Shown here piece by piece: positions 54,388-63,561 of a stretch of 64,000 nt of DNA. The stretch's first letter is position 1, and every line of letters starts with the position of its first letter. Origin of the DNA: Leptospira jelokensis (lineage in GTDB: Bacteria > Spirochaetota > Leptospiria > Leptospirales > Leptospiraceae). The notes under the pieces were generated by a model, which was not told the origin of the DNA, searched no databases, and was given only the letters and a program-made list of their open reading frames with translations. The position numbers and the translations under genes were made by a program. The stretch spans positions 124,001-188,000 of the forward strand of contig NZ_RQGH01000007.1 of NCBI RefSeq assembly GCF_004769635.1. The letters are read 5' to 3'.

Positions 54388-56544
54388 TTAAATGGGTAGC
54401 TCTAATATAAACTTAGGATAGGTTACCCGATCAATCGAAATATTTCCACCAATCTGATCCGTTAACATCCCAATCAATTGCAAACCAAAACCTGGTGTGT
54501 TCTGAAATGAAACTGATTCAGGAATTCCTTTTCCATTATCTGAGTATTCTAAAAATACCACCTGCCCTCGTTTGGTGATTTTTAGCGTGATTGAAGCATT
54601 CGTATGTTCGATAAATGCATGTTTCATTGAATTTGTGATGAGCTCGTTGAGTATGATTCCCAAAGAAGAGAGAATTTTAGCATTCACCTCTACACGTTCA
54701 TCAATAATATCCAACTGGATGGAGACATCCTTAGGGAAAATAGAAACAATTTCCTGGCAAATCGTTGGAAAATAATCTTGAATCGAAACACTATTATCAG
54801 TTTCGGAATGGTAAAGCTTATCATATAGTACGATCATACTTTTTATTCGACCAGCAGCTTCAAAAAGTACAGTTTGTACGGCATTATCTTGCTGTGCATT
54901 TGCTTGTAAATTTAACAATGTGAATATGGAACTCATATTGTTTTTTACTCGATGATGGATTTCTTTTAGGATATTTTCTTTTTCTATGAGGAGCTTTTGG
55001 ATTTTGGATTCGGATAAATTCCGAACACTCACATCTCTTAAAATGACTGTGAATAAAGATTCTCCATTGACCATGATTTGGGAAATTGATGCTTCAATTG
55101 GAAATTCTTCCCCATTTGATCGAAGTCCACTAATTTCACCCAAAGCCCCCATCGCTCTTCGGCTGACGCCCGTTTTTTGAAATTGGTCGATATGGCTATC
55201 GTGTTGTTTTCGAAAATTTTCTGGAATTAACTTGTCTAAAGGTTGGCCAATGATCTCGCGAGCATCATAACCAAACATTTTTTCTGCCGCACCATTGAAT
55301 AGGATTATCTTTTTTGAACTATCGATGCTGATGATGGCATCCATCGCGGACTCAATGATTTGCGTTAATTTTGCTTCGGATTCTTTGATTTGTTTTAAAG
55401 CAATCAATCGTTCCGAAATATCACGAGCAACAAAGATATAACCCGTTGGCAAATCAGATTCATCGTTTAACAAAACGACGTTGACTTCAATATTTCTGAT
55501 TTCTCCATTTTTAGCATATTGGATAGCTTCACCTATAAAACTTCCTTCTAAATTTACTTTTTCAATCACTTCACTGTTTGAGAAGCGTTGGTATTCCGTA
55601 TTTAAGACTTCTAATAAATTTTTTCCAAGTACTTCCTCCTCTTTCCAAAAAAATATCTTTTCAGCAGCTTTGTTCCAATAATTGATCCGTTGATTAAAAT
55701 CTGTACCAATCACAGCATCCAAAACATTGTTGAGCATATTTGCTTGTTTGGCGATTCGACTTTGGACATTGTATTCTTCTGTAATGTCGCGAAAGACAAG
55801 AACTACACCGTTGGTTTCACCATTTAGATCTTTAATCGGAGAACCTGAATCGGCGATTTGATATTCTTTTCCATCTTTGGCGATGAGGACGGTATGGTTT
55901 GCTAAAGCGACAATCGAATTGGTTTTTAAAACTACTTCGACTGGGTTTTCCACTTTTTGTCTCGTTTTGACATTGATGATATTGAAAACTCGATTGATTT
56001 CCAAACCAATGCCTTCTTCATGTTTCCATCCTGTTAATTTTTCAGCTACTGGATTGATCCGAGTGACATTCCCTTCTTTATCGGTGGCGATCACTCCGTC
56101 ACCAATGGAGTGTAATACAGTTTCTAAATGTTCTTTTTTGCTTTTGGTTAATTCATTGGCTTGGAACAACTTAAATGCCATTTTGATCGAAGCATCAAGC
56201 ACAGTGAATCCGGAGTTTTTCACAACATAACCATAGGATGTGATGGACTCTGTTTTTCTTACGATTTCCCTTTCGGTGTGAGACGAAAGGAAGACAATTG
56301 GAATTTCTTTGTGGTTTAAGATTTGGGTAGCAGTTTGTGTTCCATCCATACCCTTTCCCAAATCGATATCCATTAGAATCAAATCAAATGGATTTTCACC
56401 TTTTAGTATGAGATCAATCGCATTTTCTCCATTGGTAACATGTGTTACCCTGTAACCACCTTGCTCCAATTGTCCTTTTTCATAAAGGGCTAAGATGGCT
56501 TCATCCTCAACAAGTAAAATCGATTTATCTGTAACGATTGTCAT
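54388..56544 (-). CDS. Hybrid sensor histidine kinase (receiver, three PAS, HisKA_2)
   Basis: The 718-residue soluble protein starts with a receiver (D14, phosphoacceptor D59 in LILMDIDLG), then three PAS domains at about 142-262, 270-390 and 393-515, and a C-terminal histidine kinase. The phosphohistidine is in LKEIHHRVKNNMSS near 527 (HisKA_2 type). The ATPase shows LGIILNELITNSMKHAF and YSDNGKGIPES. It looks like a cytosolic stress or energy sensor. No partner response regulator is adjacent. Confidence 0.92.
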   Translation of the reverse strand: MTIVTDKSILLVEDEAILALYEKGQLEQGGYRVTHVTNGENAIDLILKGENPFDLILMDIDLGKGMDGTQTATQILNHKEIPIVFLSSHTEREIVRKTESITSYGYVVKNSGFTVLDASIKMAFKLFQANELTKSKKEHLETVLHSIGDGVIATDKEGNVTRINPVAEKLTGWKHEEGIGLEINRVFNIINVKTRQKVENPVEVVLKTNSIVALANHTVLIAKDGKEYQIADSGSPIKDLNGETNGVVLVFRDITEEYNVQSRIAKQANMLNNVLDAVIGTDFNQRINYWNKAAEKIFFWKEEEVLGKNLLEVLNTEYQRFSNSEVIEKVNLEGSFIGEAIQYAKNGEIRNIEVNVVLLNDESDLPTGYIFVARDISERLIALKQIKESEAKLTQIIESAMDAIISIDSSKKIILFNGAAEKMFGYDAREIIGQPLDKLIPENFRKQHDSHIDQFQKTGVSRRAMGALGEISGLRSNGEEFPIEASISQIMVNGESLFTVILRDVSVRNLSESKIQKLLIEKENILKEIHHRVKNNMSSIFTLLNLQANAQQDNAVQTVLFEAAGRIKSMIVLYDKLYHSETDNSVSIQDYFPTICQEIVSIFPKDVSIQLDIIDERVEVNAKILSSLGIILNELITNSMKHAFIEHTNASITLKITKRGQVVFLEYSDNGKGIPESVSFQNTPGFGLQLIGMLTDQIGGNISIDRVTYPKFILELPI

Positions 56545-56672
56545 CCGTAGGTCCTTTGGTTTTCAGAGGTGAAATCCTATGAAATACCGAACTCCAAAAG
56601 ATGCCAGATTGAATTTGGATTTCAATCAAATAATTTAGAAATTTTAAAGGATCGAAATCCAATTTACTGCGA

Positions 56673-58127
56673 TCAAAGTTTCGTGATTATCCTAGATTTT
56701 ATGATGGAAAATAGAAATCGGCTGAAACTGAGAGTAAAATAAAGAAATGCGACACCAACGAACCAATTTCCATATTGCGTATAAAGTGTATCAAACTTTG
56801 TGAAGGGAACAGAAGAAACTAACACACCATCATTGGACTCAAAAGAATCCAGTGTTCCTTTTGCTCTTCCATACGCATCAAAAATCCCGGAAAGTCCATC
56901 TCTCGTGGAACGAACGATAGAGGAACCATTTTCAATTCCGCGTAGAACTGCCATCTCTGTATGAAACGGATTGATCCCTAACCAATCGGAAGCTGGAATG
57001 AACGTAATCCCTGAACCCTCTTTGGAATGGATTTCAGTCACGCGTAGGCTATCATAGTCATAACAAATCGCAACGGACATTTTGCCATACTGAGTTTGTA
57101 TGGCCTTTATTTCCGATTGGTATTTTGATACTGGTTCACCAGGAACTAAAAATTGTTTAAAATATGTTTGGCGAATGGTTCCGTCTAACGCGATCCAAAC
57201 CAGTTTATTATCGAAGAAAAATTCAGATTCTTTTAATTGGACAATATAGGCGGCAATGATTTCAATATTGTTTTCTTTTGCAATTTTTGAAATTAAATCC
57301 AAAAAAGCAGGTTCTTCCTCTTTTTTTACCAGAATTGCACCTTCATTCCAAACAACTACCTTCGCTCCTTCTTTTGCAGCCTGTGTAGTTTGATATAGGG
57401 TGACTTGGGTGTTTTTTGTATTGGTATTTGCATCACTAAATATAGATCCAATTGCGTATTTAGTTGTGATGGTAGCTACTTTGATTTGTTCTCCAGGAAT
57501 GGGCCTACTCAATCGAAACGTTCCGTAAAAATAAAGTAACAAAACGAAAAGGAACGAAACCATTACGTAAAAAATAGACTGCCTTTGGACTTTTGCCTCG
57601 TCAAATGTTTCACTCAAAACCTGCTCTAAACTAACATTGATTAGATAAATAAAAAAACTGAGTCCTGTTGCACCAATTAAGGATACAGATTGCAATAAAA
57701 TTAAATTTCCAAGTTGGCTATTGGCCAACATTCCCCAAACACCCAAATCTGAAAAGTAACCACCAAACCATTCAAAAATACAACAAAGGAATGAAAAAAA
57801 TAAAATAGGTGAAACAAATTTTTGATAACGAATCCTAACAAAATTCCAGAGCCAAAGGATAAAAGTAAAAAGGATGCCTGCTTGGATTCCTGAAAAAATA
57901 GCAATCCAAAGATGGAAAGGTTCACTTACAATTCGTAATGTCGAGATGATTTGAAAAAGAATTAAACTTGGCAATAAAATCTTAAACGGATGGCCTAAAC
58001 GAACATATCGCAAAAAAGGTATAAAAAGAATCCAAGCAAAAATTGGAACATTCCATTTCATTCCAGTGAAACAAACAAATAATCCGCCTAAACTTAATAG
58101 AATCCATTGGTTTGAAAGATAACTCAT
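56673..58127 (-). CDS. lnt: Apolipoprotein N-acyltransferase
   Basis: From ATG 58125-58127 (GGAGAAGG nine bases upstream) it has 484 residues: about six membrane helices, then a nitrilase-like catalytic domain. Catalytic E lies in VVWNEGAILV near 254, K in YFKQFLVPGEP near 321 and nucleophile C in AICYDYDSL near 359. It adds the third acyl chain to lipoproteins on the periplasmic side. Its ATG overlaps the TetR stop. Confidence 0.88.
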   Translation of the reverse strand: MSYLSNQWILLSLGGLFVCFTGMKWNVPIFAWILFIPFLRYVRLGHPFKILLPSLILFQIISTLRIVSEPFHLWIAIFSGIQAGILFTFILWLWNFVRIRYQKFVSPILFFSFLCCIFEWFGGYFSDLGVWGMLANSQLGNLILLQSVSLIGATGLSFFIYLINVSLEQVLSETFDEAKVQRQSIFYVMVSFLFVLLLYFYGTFRLSRPIPGEQIKVATITTKYAIGSIFSDANTNTKNTQVTLYQTTQAAKEGAKVVVWNEGAILVKKEEEPAFLDLISKIAKENNIEIIAAYIVQLKESEFFFDNKLVWIALDGTIRQTYFKQFLVPGEPVSKYQSEIKAIQTQYGKMSVAICYDYDSLRVTEIHSKEGSGITFIPASDWLGINPFHTEMAVLRGIENGSSIVRSTRDGLSGIFDAYGRAKGTLDSFESNDGVLVSSVPFTKFDTLYTQYGNWFVGVAFLYFTLSFSRFLFSIIKSRIITKL

Positions 58128-58837
58128 TTTTTCCTTCTCCCTTGTGTTTTTTCTTTGATTCTGCCCCCGGCACCTAACCAAATATAATGAAACGTTTCCA
58201 ACCAAACTGTTTCTAAATTTTCACCCAACTGAAACGAAAGGATTGGAATCCCAAAAAAACAACTAGCAATTGACAAAGATAATGATTTCCAATTTGTATC
58301 TTTCGGAAGTTCTTTCTTCAACTGCGCCAAATTCATTGCTTTTTCGAGTAACATTTCGATTCCACCGATTTTCAAACTAAGAATCTCTGGATGATTTGGG
58401 AAAAGTAATGTCTTTTCAGCGTCTGTCAAAGTTTGGTGCTGCAACTTTTTTTTCTTCCTCGCCTGAAACGATATGATTTCCAGTAATATCCTTGGATTTT
58501 TTTTGGATTCTCGGGCTGTGTATTGGAACAATGATACCAACAATCCATACCCTGATCCTTCAGAATTTTGTTTTTCATTAAAAACAGTTACAAAAAGACT
58601 CCAAATTTGAATGTAGTGAAGGATCAAATCATCTTTTTCAGGAAAATAATTGTAAAACGTAGGTTCCGAAATTTCTGCGATTTTGCAAAGTTCGATGATT
58701 TTGATCTCATCATAAGGCCGAGATTCCATTAATGTCAGCAAACCAAATGTGAGATTTGTCCGTGTCCTCGCAAATTTCCGTTCCTTTAAAGGAAATTTAT
58801 GAAGAGGATCAACCTTTGTATTTTCAAGTCGGAACAC
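58124..58837 (-). CDS. TetR-family regulator coupled to lnt
   Basis: I start it at GTG 58835-58837 (VFRLENTK), giving 237 residues. An upstream TTG in frame at 58871-58873 lies inside the predicted -35 box, so it is rejected. The TetR helix-turn-helix is about 33-75 (LTFGLLTLMESRPYDEIKII, EISEPTFYNYFPEKDDL). No ribosome binding site precedes the GTG, and the -10 box ends seven bases before it. The stop overlaps lnt by four bases. The ligand is unknown. Confidence 0.85.
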   Translation of the reverse strand: MFRLENTKVDPLHKFPLKERKFARTRTNLTFGLLTLMESRPYDEIKIIELCKIAEISEPTFYNYFPEKDDLILHYIQIWSLFVTVFNEKQNSEGSGYGLLVSLFQYTARESKKNPRILLEIISFQARKKKKLQHQTLTDAEKTLLFPNHPEILSLKIGGIEMLLEKAMNLAQLKKELPKDTNWKSLSLSIASCFFGIPILSFQLGENLETVWLETFHYIWLGAGGRIKEKTQGRRKK

Positions 58838-58844
58838 GATTTTA

Positions 58845-58878
58845 TTTATAGTCGGCTTAATTTTTATAGTCAACTATA
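58845..58878 (-). promoter_or_regulatory. Promoter and operator of the tetR-lnt pair
   Basis: On the minus strand TTGACT (58868-58873), a 17-base spacer and TATAAA (58845-58850). The palindrome TATAGT-TG-ACTATA (58865-58878) covers the -35 box, and GACTATAAA recurs 18 bases on, across the -10 box. Both suit autorepression. The expected transcript start coincides with the GTG start codon. Confidence 0.7.
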
Positions 58879-58982
58879 TTTTTAGCACTCCAAAGCCGTA
58901 AGGTGAACTTATTTGGATTTTTTTCTACGTGTTCAGGAAATCGTTTGCGAGAAAGAGAGAATCGTGATAGGGAGAAAGCATT

Positions 58983-59021
58983 GGGTGGCGGGTCTAGTTC
59001 CCCACCCTAAGTCGGGCGGGG
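58983..59021. repeat. GC-rich hairpin after the Xer gene
   Basis: GGGTGG (58983-58988) pairs with CCACCC (59002-59007), followed by a G-rich GTCGGGCGGGG. There is no U-run. Together with bases near 45741 and 46561 it may belong to a short dispersed repeat family, since it shares CGCCCGACTT with 45744-45753. Confidence 0.35.
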
Positions 59022-59031
59022 ATTGAATTCC

Positions 59032-59967
59032 TCACTTCTTTGCGTGCGGATGCGCATTCCGATAAACTTCTTTTAATCTATCCCTGGAAACACTCAAATA
59101 CACCTGAGTAGAGGACAATGATGAATGACCGAGTAACTCTTGTACGGCGCGAATGTCTGCCCCGGCATTGAGAAGGTCGGTTGCAAAGGTATGCCTAAAT
59201 TTGTGAGGTGTGATGGCTTTTTCCATTCCCATCATCACCCTTCGTTCAGATAAAATATAGCGAATCCCACGAGTTGTTAATTTTCCACCCCGTTGGTTTA
59301 AAAAGATTTCATCTGGCCCACCGTTCCCTCTCTCTTCCAAATATTCTTTGAGAGCTTCTTTTGCTTCAGGACCAATGAAGACAAATCGTTCTTTCCTTCT
59401 TTTTCCCATAACCTTAAGTGATGTTAACTCTTCATTCAAATCACTTAACTTAGCATTGACCAACTCAAACACGCGGAGTCCCGTGCTATACAAAACTTCA
59501 ACGATGGCCTTGTCTCGTTTCCCAAGTACTTCCTTTTTTTCAGGATCTTCATAATCGAGTATGTCTTCCGTTTCAATCGGAGTAAAATTTTTAGGTAATT
59601 TCTTTTTTGTTTTTGGGAAACTCACTTGCAGGATTGGGTTCGCCCCAATCTTTTCTTCACGGAATAAAAATTTATAAAAGGTACGTAAGGAAGAAAGTTT
59701 ACGACTCTGTGTTCGTTTGTCCTGTTTTTTAGTCGATTTTAAATCTGAAAAGTATGCCCGAACATCCAAAACATCAACACTCAGGATATCAATTTCTTCT
59801 TTGATGCAAAACTCAAAGAAAAACTTTAAATCGCGCAAATAGGCAAATAAAGTATGTTCTGAATAGTTTTTCTCAATTTTTAAGTAAGTGCGGTAACTGC
59901 GAAATAAATCCGCCATGGCTTGGGGAAAATGTTCTGGGATCTGGACTTCGAGGACAGGCAGGGTCAT
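59032..59967 (-). CDS. Tyrosine recombinase XerC/XerD type
   Basis: The 311-residue protein has an N-terminal SAM-like core-binding domain and a tyrosine recombinase domain with R in STGLRVFEL near 167, K in VMGKRRKER, H and R in HKFRHTFATD near 256, H in GHSSLSSTQVY near 279 and tyrosine nucleophile near 288. Such enzymes resolve chromosome dimers at dif. It is not next to phage or integron genes. XerC and XerD cannot be told apart here. Confidence 0.9.
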   Translation of the reverse strand: MTLPVLEVQIPEHFPQAMADLFRSYRTYLKIEKNYSEHTLFAYLRDLKFFFEFCIKEEIDILSVDVLDVRAYFSDLKSTKKQDKRTQSRKLSSLRTFYKFLFREEKIGANPILQVSFPKTKKKLPKNFTPIETEDILDYEDPEKKEVLGKRDKAIVEVLYSTGLRVFELVNAKLSDLNEELTSLKVMGKRRKERFVFIGPEAKEALKEYLEERGNGGPDEIFLNQRGGKLTTRGIRYILSERRVMMGMEKAITPHKFRHTFATDLLNAGADIRAVQELLGHSSLSSTQVYLSVSRDRLKEVYRNAHPHAKK

Positions 59968-60263
59968 ACATCAAAACTATCGGCTAAGTTTTCTTTCTAC
60001 CCTTCCAAAAAAATACTATACAAGTACTTACATTTTGTTTAGTGTTGAAAACGGAAAAAAAAGACATAATCCAGAAAAATTCCTCTCCCAACCCTAGTTT
60101 GTCCCAGGCCTAAGGCATAATGGAGGCACTTCGGAAGAGAAAAAGAGTGGAATTCGGAAGGGATGGGTTCATCCTTGAGTGAGTCAGACGGATTTTTTAA
60201 AACCAACTGACCAAGTCCCCTACCTAGTCTTTCGGAACACCGACTTAGGAGAACGATTGATTC

Positions 60264-61427
60264 ATGAAAAAAGAGAAAGCTGACAAGGCACTAGAAAAAG
60301 AAACCGACCAAAGAAAACAGGCGATTGATGCCGCCCTCGGCCAAATTGAGAAACAATTCGGCAAAGGATCCATCATGCGTCTCGGTGCCGACACTCGTAT
60401 GGCCGAGATGAATGTGGTATCCACTGGCTCTTTGGACCTTGACATTGCTTTAGGAATTGGTGGTTTCCCTTCCGGTCGTATCATCGAAATCTATGGACCT
60501 GAGTCCTCCGGAAAAACAACGCTTACGTTATCTGCCATTGCAGAAACGCAAAAGAAAGGTGGCATTGCTGCTTTTATCGATGCGGAACATGCCCTCGACC
60601 CGTCATATGCCAAAAAACTTGGTGTGAATGTAGACGACCTTCTCGTGGCCCAACCAGACAACGGGGAAGAAGCTTTGGAAATCTGCGAATCTCTCGTTCG
60701 TTCCAACGCCATTGACCTCATTGTGATCGACTCCGTTGCCGCCCTAGTCCCGAAAGCGGAAATCGAAGGGGATATGGGAGACTCCCACATGGGACTCCAA
60801 GCGCGCCTCATGTCACAAGCCCTTCGTAAGCTCACTGGTACCATTTCAAAATCCAGTACAACTGTCATTTTCATCAACCAAATCCGAATGAAAATCGGAG
60901 TGATGTTCGGAAGTCCTGAAACCACTACTGGTGGGAATGCATTAAAATTCTATGCTTCGATCCGCCTTGATATCCGTAGGATTGAAACCCTCAAAGAAAA
61001 AGAGGAACCCGTCGGAAACCGCGTGCGTGTGAAAGTGGTGAAAAACAAATGTGCGCCACCATTCCGCCAGGCAGAATTCGATATCATGTACGCCAATGGA
61101 ATCAACCGTGAAAGTTCCCTCATTGATCTGGCAGTCCGCCATGATTTAGTGGCAAAGGCTGGTTCTTGGTATTCCTATAACGGTGAAAAAATTGGCCAAG
61201 GCAAAGAACAAGTGAGGAACTTCTTCTTAGAAAACCCAGACATCGCTTTTAAGATTGAAAACCAAGTGCGTGATTTGAATGGCCTCCCAGTCCTTGACCA
61301 GGCAAAGATCCAAACACGAGAAGTGAAATCCATTGAAAGAGACCCCAAAGAAACTAAGGAAACAAAATCAAAACAACCTGTTAGTTTCTCAACGGAAGGG
61401 GAAGGAGATATCGCTGTAGGCGAATAA
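60264..61427 (+). CDS. recA: Recombinase RecA
   Basis: The 387-residue protein matches RecA: Walker [10 protein letters not shown] near 79, Walker [20 protein letters not shown] near 152, loop L1 [17 protein letters not shown] and the [14 protein letters not shown] segment. It has a longer C-terminal tail rich in E and K than E. coli RecA. AGGAG lies about 12 bases before ATG 60264. I see no Leptospira-type LexA box (TTTG-N5-CAAA) in the upstream 250 bases. Confidence 0.98.
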   Translation: MKKEKADKALEKETDQRKQAIDAALGQIEKQFGKGSIMRLGADTRMAEMNVVSTGSLDLDIALGIGGFPSGRIIEIYGPESSGKTTLTLSAIAETQKKGGIAAFIDAEHALDPSYAKKLGVNVDDLLVAQPDNGEEALEICESLVRSNAIDLIVIDSVAALVPKAEIEGDMGDSHMGLQARLMSQALRKLTGTISKSSTTVIFINQIRMKIGVMFGSPETTTGGNALKFYASIRLDIRRIETLKEKEEPVGNRVRVKVVKNKCAPPFRQAEFDIMYANGINRESSLIDLAVRHDLVAKAGSWYSYNGEKIGQGKEQVRNFFLENPDIAFKIENQVRDLNGLPVLDQAKIQTREVKSIERDPKETKETKSKQPVSFSTEGEGDIAVGE

Positions 61428-61458
61428 ACGAGAAAGGCTTTCTTTTTAGGAACCATTG

Positions 61459-61493
61459 ACCGGTTCGGGTTTTCCCCGGGCCGGTTTTTTTTT
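61459..61493 (+). terminator. Intrinsic terminator after recA
   Basis: An 11-pair stem ACCGGTTCGGG with CCCGGGCCGGT (two T-G pairs), a TTTTC loop and then nine Ts. Confidence 0.93.
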
Positions 61494-61606
61494 GCCTAAG
61501 ACGAAGATAGAACTTTTGAGAAAAAAGATATAAGAAAAAGGATGGAATCAAAACCTATCCACTAAACACAGCAAGGTGAGTATAAGTTCATTCTTAGTTA
61601 TTTTTT

Positions 61607-62650
61607 ATGATCCCAAAATTATCGTTTCTCCTTTTTTGTTTCTTGGCCCATTGCCAAATAGTTGAAAACAAACAAACAGTAAGCCCTTTCGAACAAAATC
61701 TCTATCAGGAATGGGCAGGATTCACCGATGCAGATCCTATCCACCAAAGGGAAATGGATCTAAGTTGGAACAAATTAATCCAAACGAGAGATACCATCAC
61801 TGCGTATTTAAAAACAAAAGATTACCATCCCAAAGTCAAAACAGTGGTTTACCCATTTAGCGGAATTGATGTCTTAAATTTGTTTTCCTTTTTTCCAAAC
61901 TGCGACCGTTACATTTTATTTGGATTAGAGGATCCTGGATTTCCAAATAAATATGGAGAATTATCAGAGAAAGAAAAATCCATAGTCAAAGCAGGTATCC
62001 GTTCTTTGTCAGACCACTTAGCAGGTAGGAACTACTTTACTTACCGAAAGATGAAAGAAGAAACAAAGAAAAAAGAGTTAAATGGTGCCTATCCAGTATT
62101 TGTTGCTTTTTTAAAGCGAATGGGTAAGGAAATCGTAGATTCTAATGAGGAAACAATTCAAGGCAAAGGAATTGTTTATAAAGGTTTTACGATCCATTTA
62201 TATGATTCTACCTTAAAAAAGAAAGAATCACTAACGTATTTTAAAATATTCTTAATCGGAAATGAAGGAATCGAAGGTGATGGATTGTATGAATATTTTT
62301 CCAAGTTAGGTGAAATAGGTATCTTCACAAAGTCAGCAGAATACCTTTTCCATGGAGAAAAACGTAAGTCTTTCAGAGACCTTCTTCTAAAAAATGTTAG
62401 TTTTATTGTCCAAGATGACTCTGGATTTCCCATTCGACTTTTTCCCGAAGAGTCTTGGAAACGCTCAATGTATGGAAGGTATGAAAGATCTTGGAATTTG
62501 TCTGGGGCTGTTGTTCCAGAAGACCAACCAGAACTGAAAACATTAAGCCAAAAGACAAATGATTCCATTTTGCCATTCCCGTTTGGATATGGGTATTTGG
62601 GAACAAAGGACAACAGACAATCGGCTGTCCTTGTGTTTGAAAAAAAATAG
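61607..62650 (+). CDS. Uncharacterised lipoprotein
   Basis: The 347-residue protein has a short lipoprotein signal (LSFLLFCFLAHC, C16). The mature part shows VKTVVYPFSGIDVLNLFSFF near 83 and GLEDPGFPNKYG near 106, with no domain I recognise. It appears to be a leptospiral lipoprotein of unknown role. It lies between recA and the convergent aldo/keto reductase gene. Confidence 0.78.
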   Translation: MIPKLSFLLFCFLAHCQIVENKQTVSPFEQNLYQEWAGFTDADPIHQREMDLSWNKLIQTRDTITAYLKTKDYHPKVKTVVYPFSGIDVLNLFSFFPNCDRYILFGLEDPGFPNKYGELSEKEKSIVKAGIRSLSDHLAGRNYFTYRKMKEETKKKELNGAYPVFVAFLKRMGKEIVDSNEETIQGKGIVYKGFTIHLYDSTLKKKESLTYFKIFLIGNEGIEGDGLYEYFSKLGEIGIFTKSAEYLFHGEKRKSFRDLLLKNVSFIVQDDSGFPIRLFPEESWKRSMYGRYERSWNLSGAVVPEDQPELKTLSQKTNDSILPFPFGYGYLGTKDNRQSAVLVFEKK

Positions 62651-62666
62651 ATCTTTGGGAATAGAT

Positions 62667-63494
62667 TTAAACGACTGTCGTTGGATCCCAACAAGTTCGA
62701 AAATTCTCATTCCAATTGGATATTTCTTTCATATCTTCAGGTGACAAATTGAAATCAAAGACAGCAGCATTCTCTTTGATCCGGTTTGGATTTTTAGATT
62801 TGGGGATCACAACATTACCTGATTGTAATGACCAACGAATGAGTATCTGAGCATTCGTTTTTCCATACCGATTGGCTAATTTTGTCACCCTTTCATCTTC
62901 TAGTTTTTGTCCATGGGCTAACGGACTATAGGCTTCTAATAAAATTCCCTTTTCATTACAATAGGATTTAAGATCTGTGTCTTGCAAAAATGGATGGTAT
63001 TCCACCTGGTTCATCGCAGGTACAATGTCAGTTTCCTTGAGTAATTCTTCCAAGTGTGGAACCATAAAATTACTCACACCAATCGCTCTTGTTTTTCCAT
63101 CCTTTTTGATTTGTTCTAATGCTCTCCATGATTCCTTACGTTTGCCTGAGACAGGAAAATGGATCAAATACATATCCACGTAATCTGTTCCTAACTTTTT
63201 TAAAGACACATCAATTGCTCTTTGTGCCTCATCAAAGCCTTGGTCCGCATTCCAAAGTTTGGTGACAAGAAATACATCCTTCCTATCAATCCCACTCTCT
63301 TTGATCGCAGCTCCAACGTCAGCTTCATTGCCATAAATGGCGGCCGTATCAATGTGGCGGTATCCTGATTCAAGAGCAAATTTCACTGCCTCAAAACATT
63401 CTTTGGGGCGGGATTTCCAAACCCCTAGTCCTAAAATGGGGACTTGTATTTCTTGGTTGGAAGTAAGGGTAGAGTTGATTGTGTATTCAGCCAT
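62667..63494 (-). CDS. Aldo/keto reductase
   Basis: From ATG 63492-63494 it has 275 residues: (beta/alpha)8 fold with the catalytic tetrad D in RHIDTAAIYGNEADV near 47, Y in the same stretch, K in LVTKLWNADQG and H in YLIHFPVSG near 108. NADPH-site sequences IPKSKNPNRIKEN near 231 are typical. It resembles 2,5-diketo-gluconate reductase-type carbonyl reductases. The substrate is unknown. Confidence 0.92.
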   Translation of the reverse strand: MAEYTINSTLTSNQEIQVPILGLGVWKSRPKECFEAVKFALESGYRHIDTAAIYGNEADVGAAIKESGIDRKDVFLVTKLWNADQGFDEAQRAIDVSLKKLGTDYVDMYLIHFPVSGKRKESWRALEQIKKDGKTRAIGVSNFMVPHLEELLKETDIVPAMNQVEYHPFLQDTDLKSYCNEKGILLEAYSPLAHGQKLEDERVTKLANRYGKTNAQILIRWSLQSGNVVIPKSKNPNRIKENAAVFDFNLSPEDMKEISNWNENFRTCWDPTTVV

Positions 63495-63561
63495 AACTGA
63501 ATGTTTAGACGAAAATCCCAACCATAGTGGAATCTATGATTGGGATAAAATTCCCATCAAT

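Noticed and set aside
58838..58873. TTG start for the TetR gene at 58873
   Set aside because: This TTG is the -35 box of the predicted promoter, so it would not be in the mRNA.
60010..60263. LexA box before recA
   Set aside because: No TTTG-N5-CAAA match was found; sequences such as TTTGTCCCAGG fail the second half.
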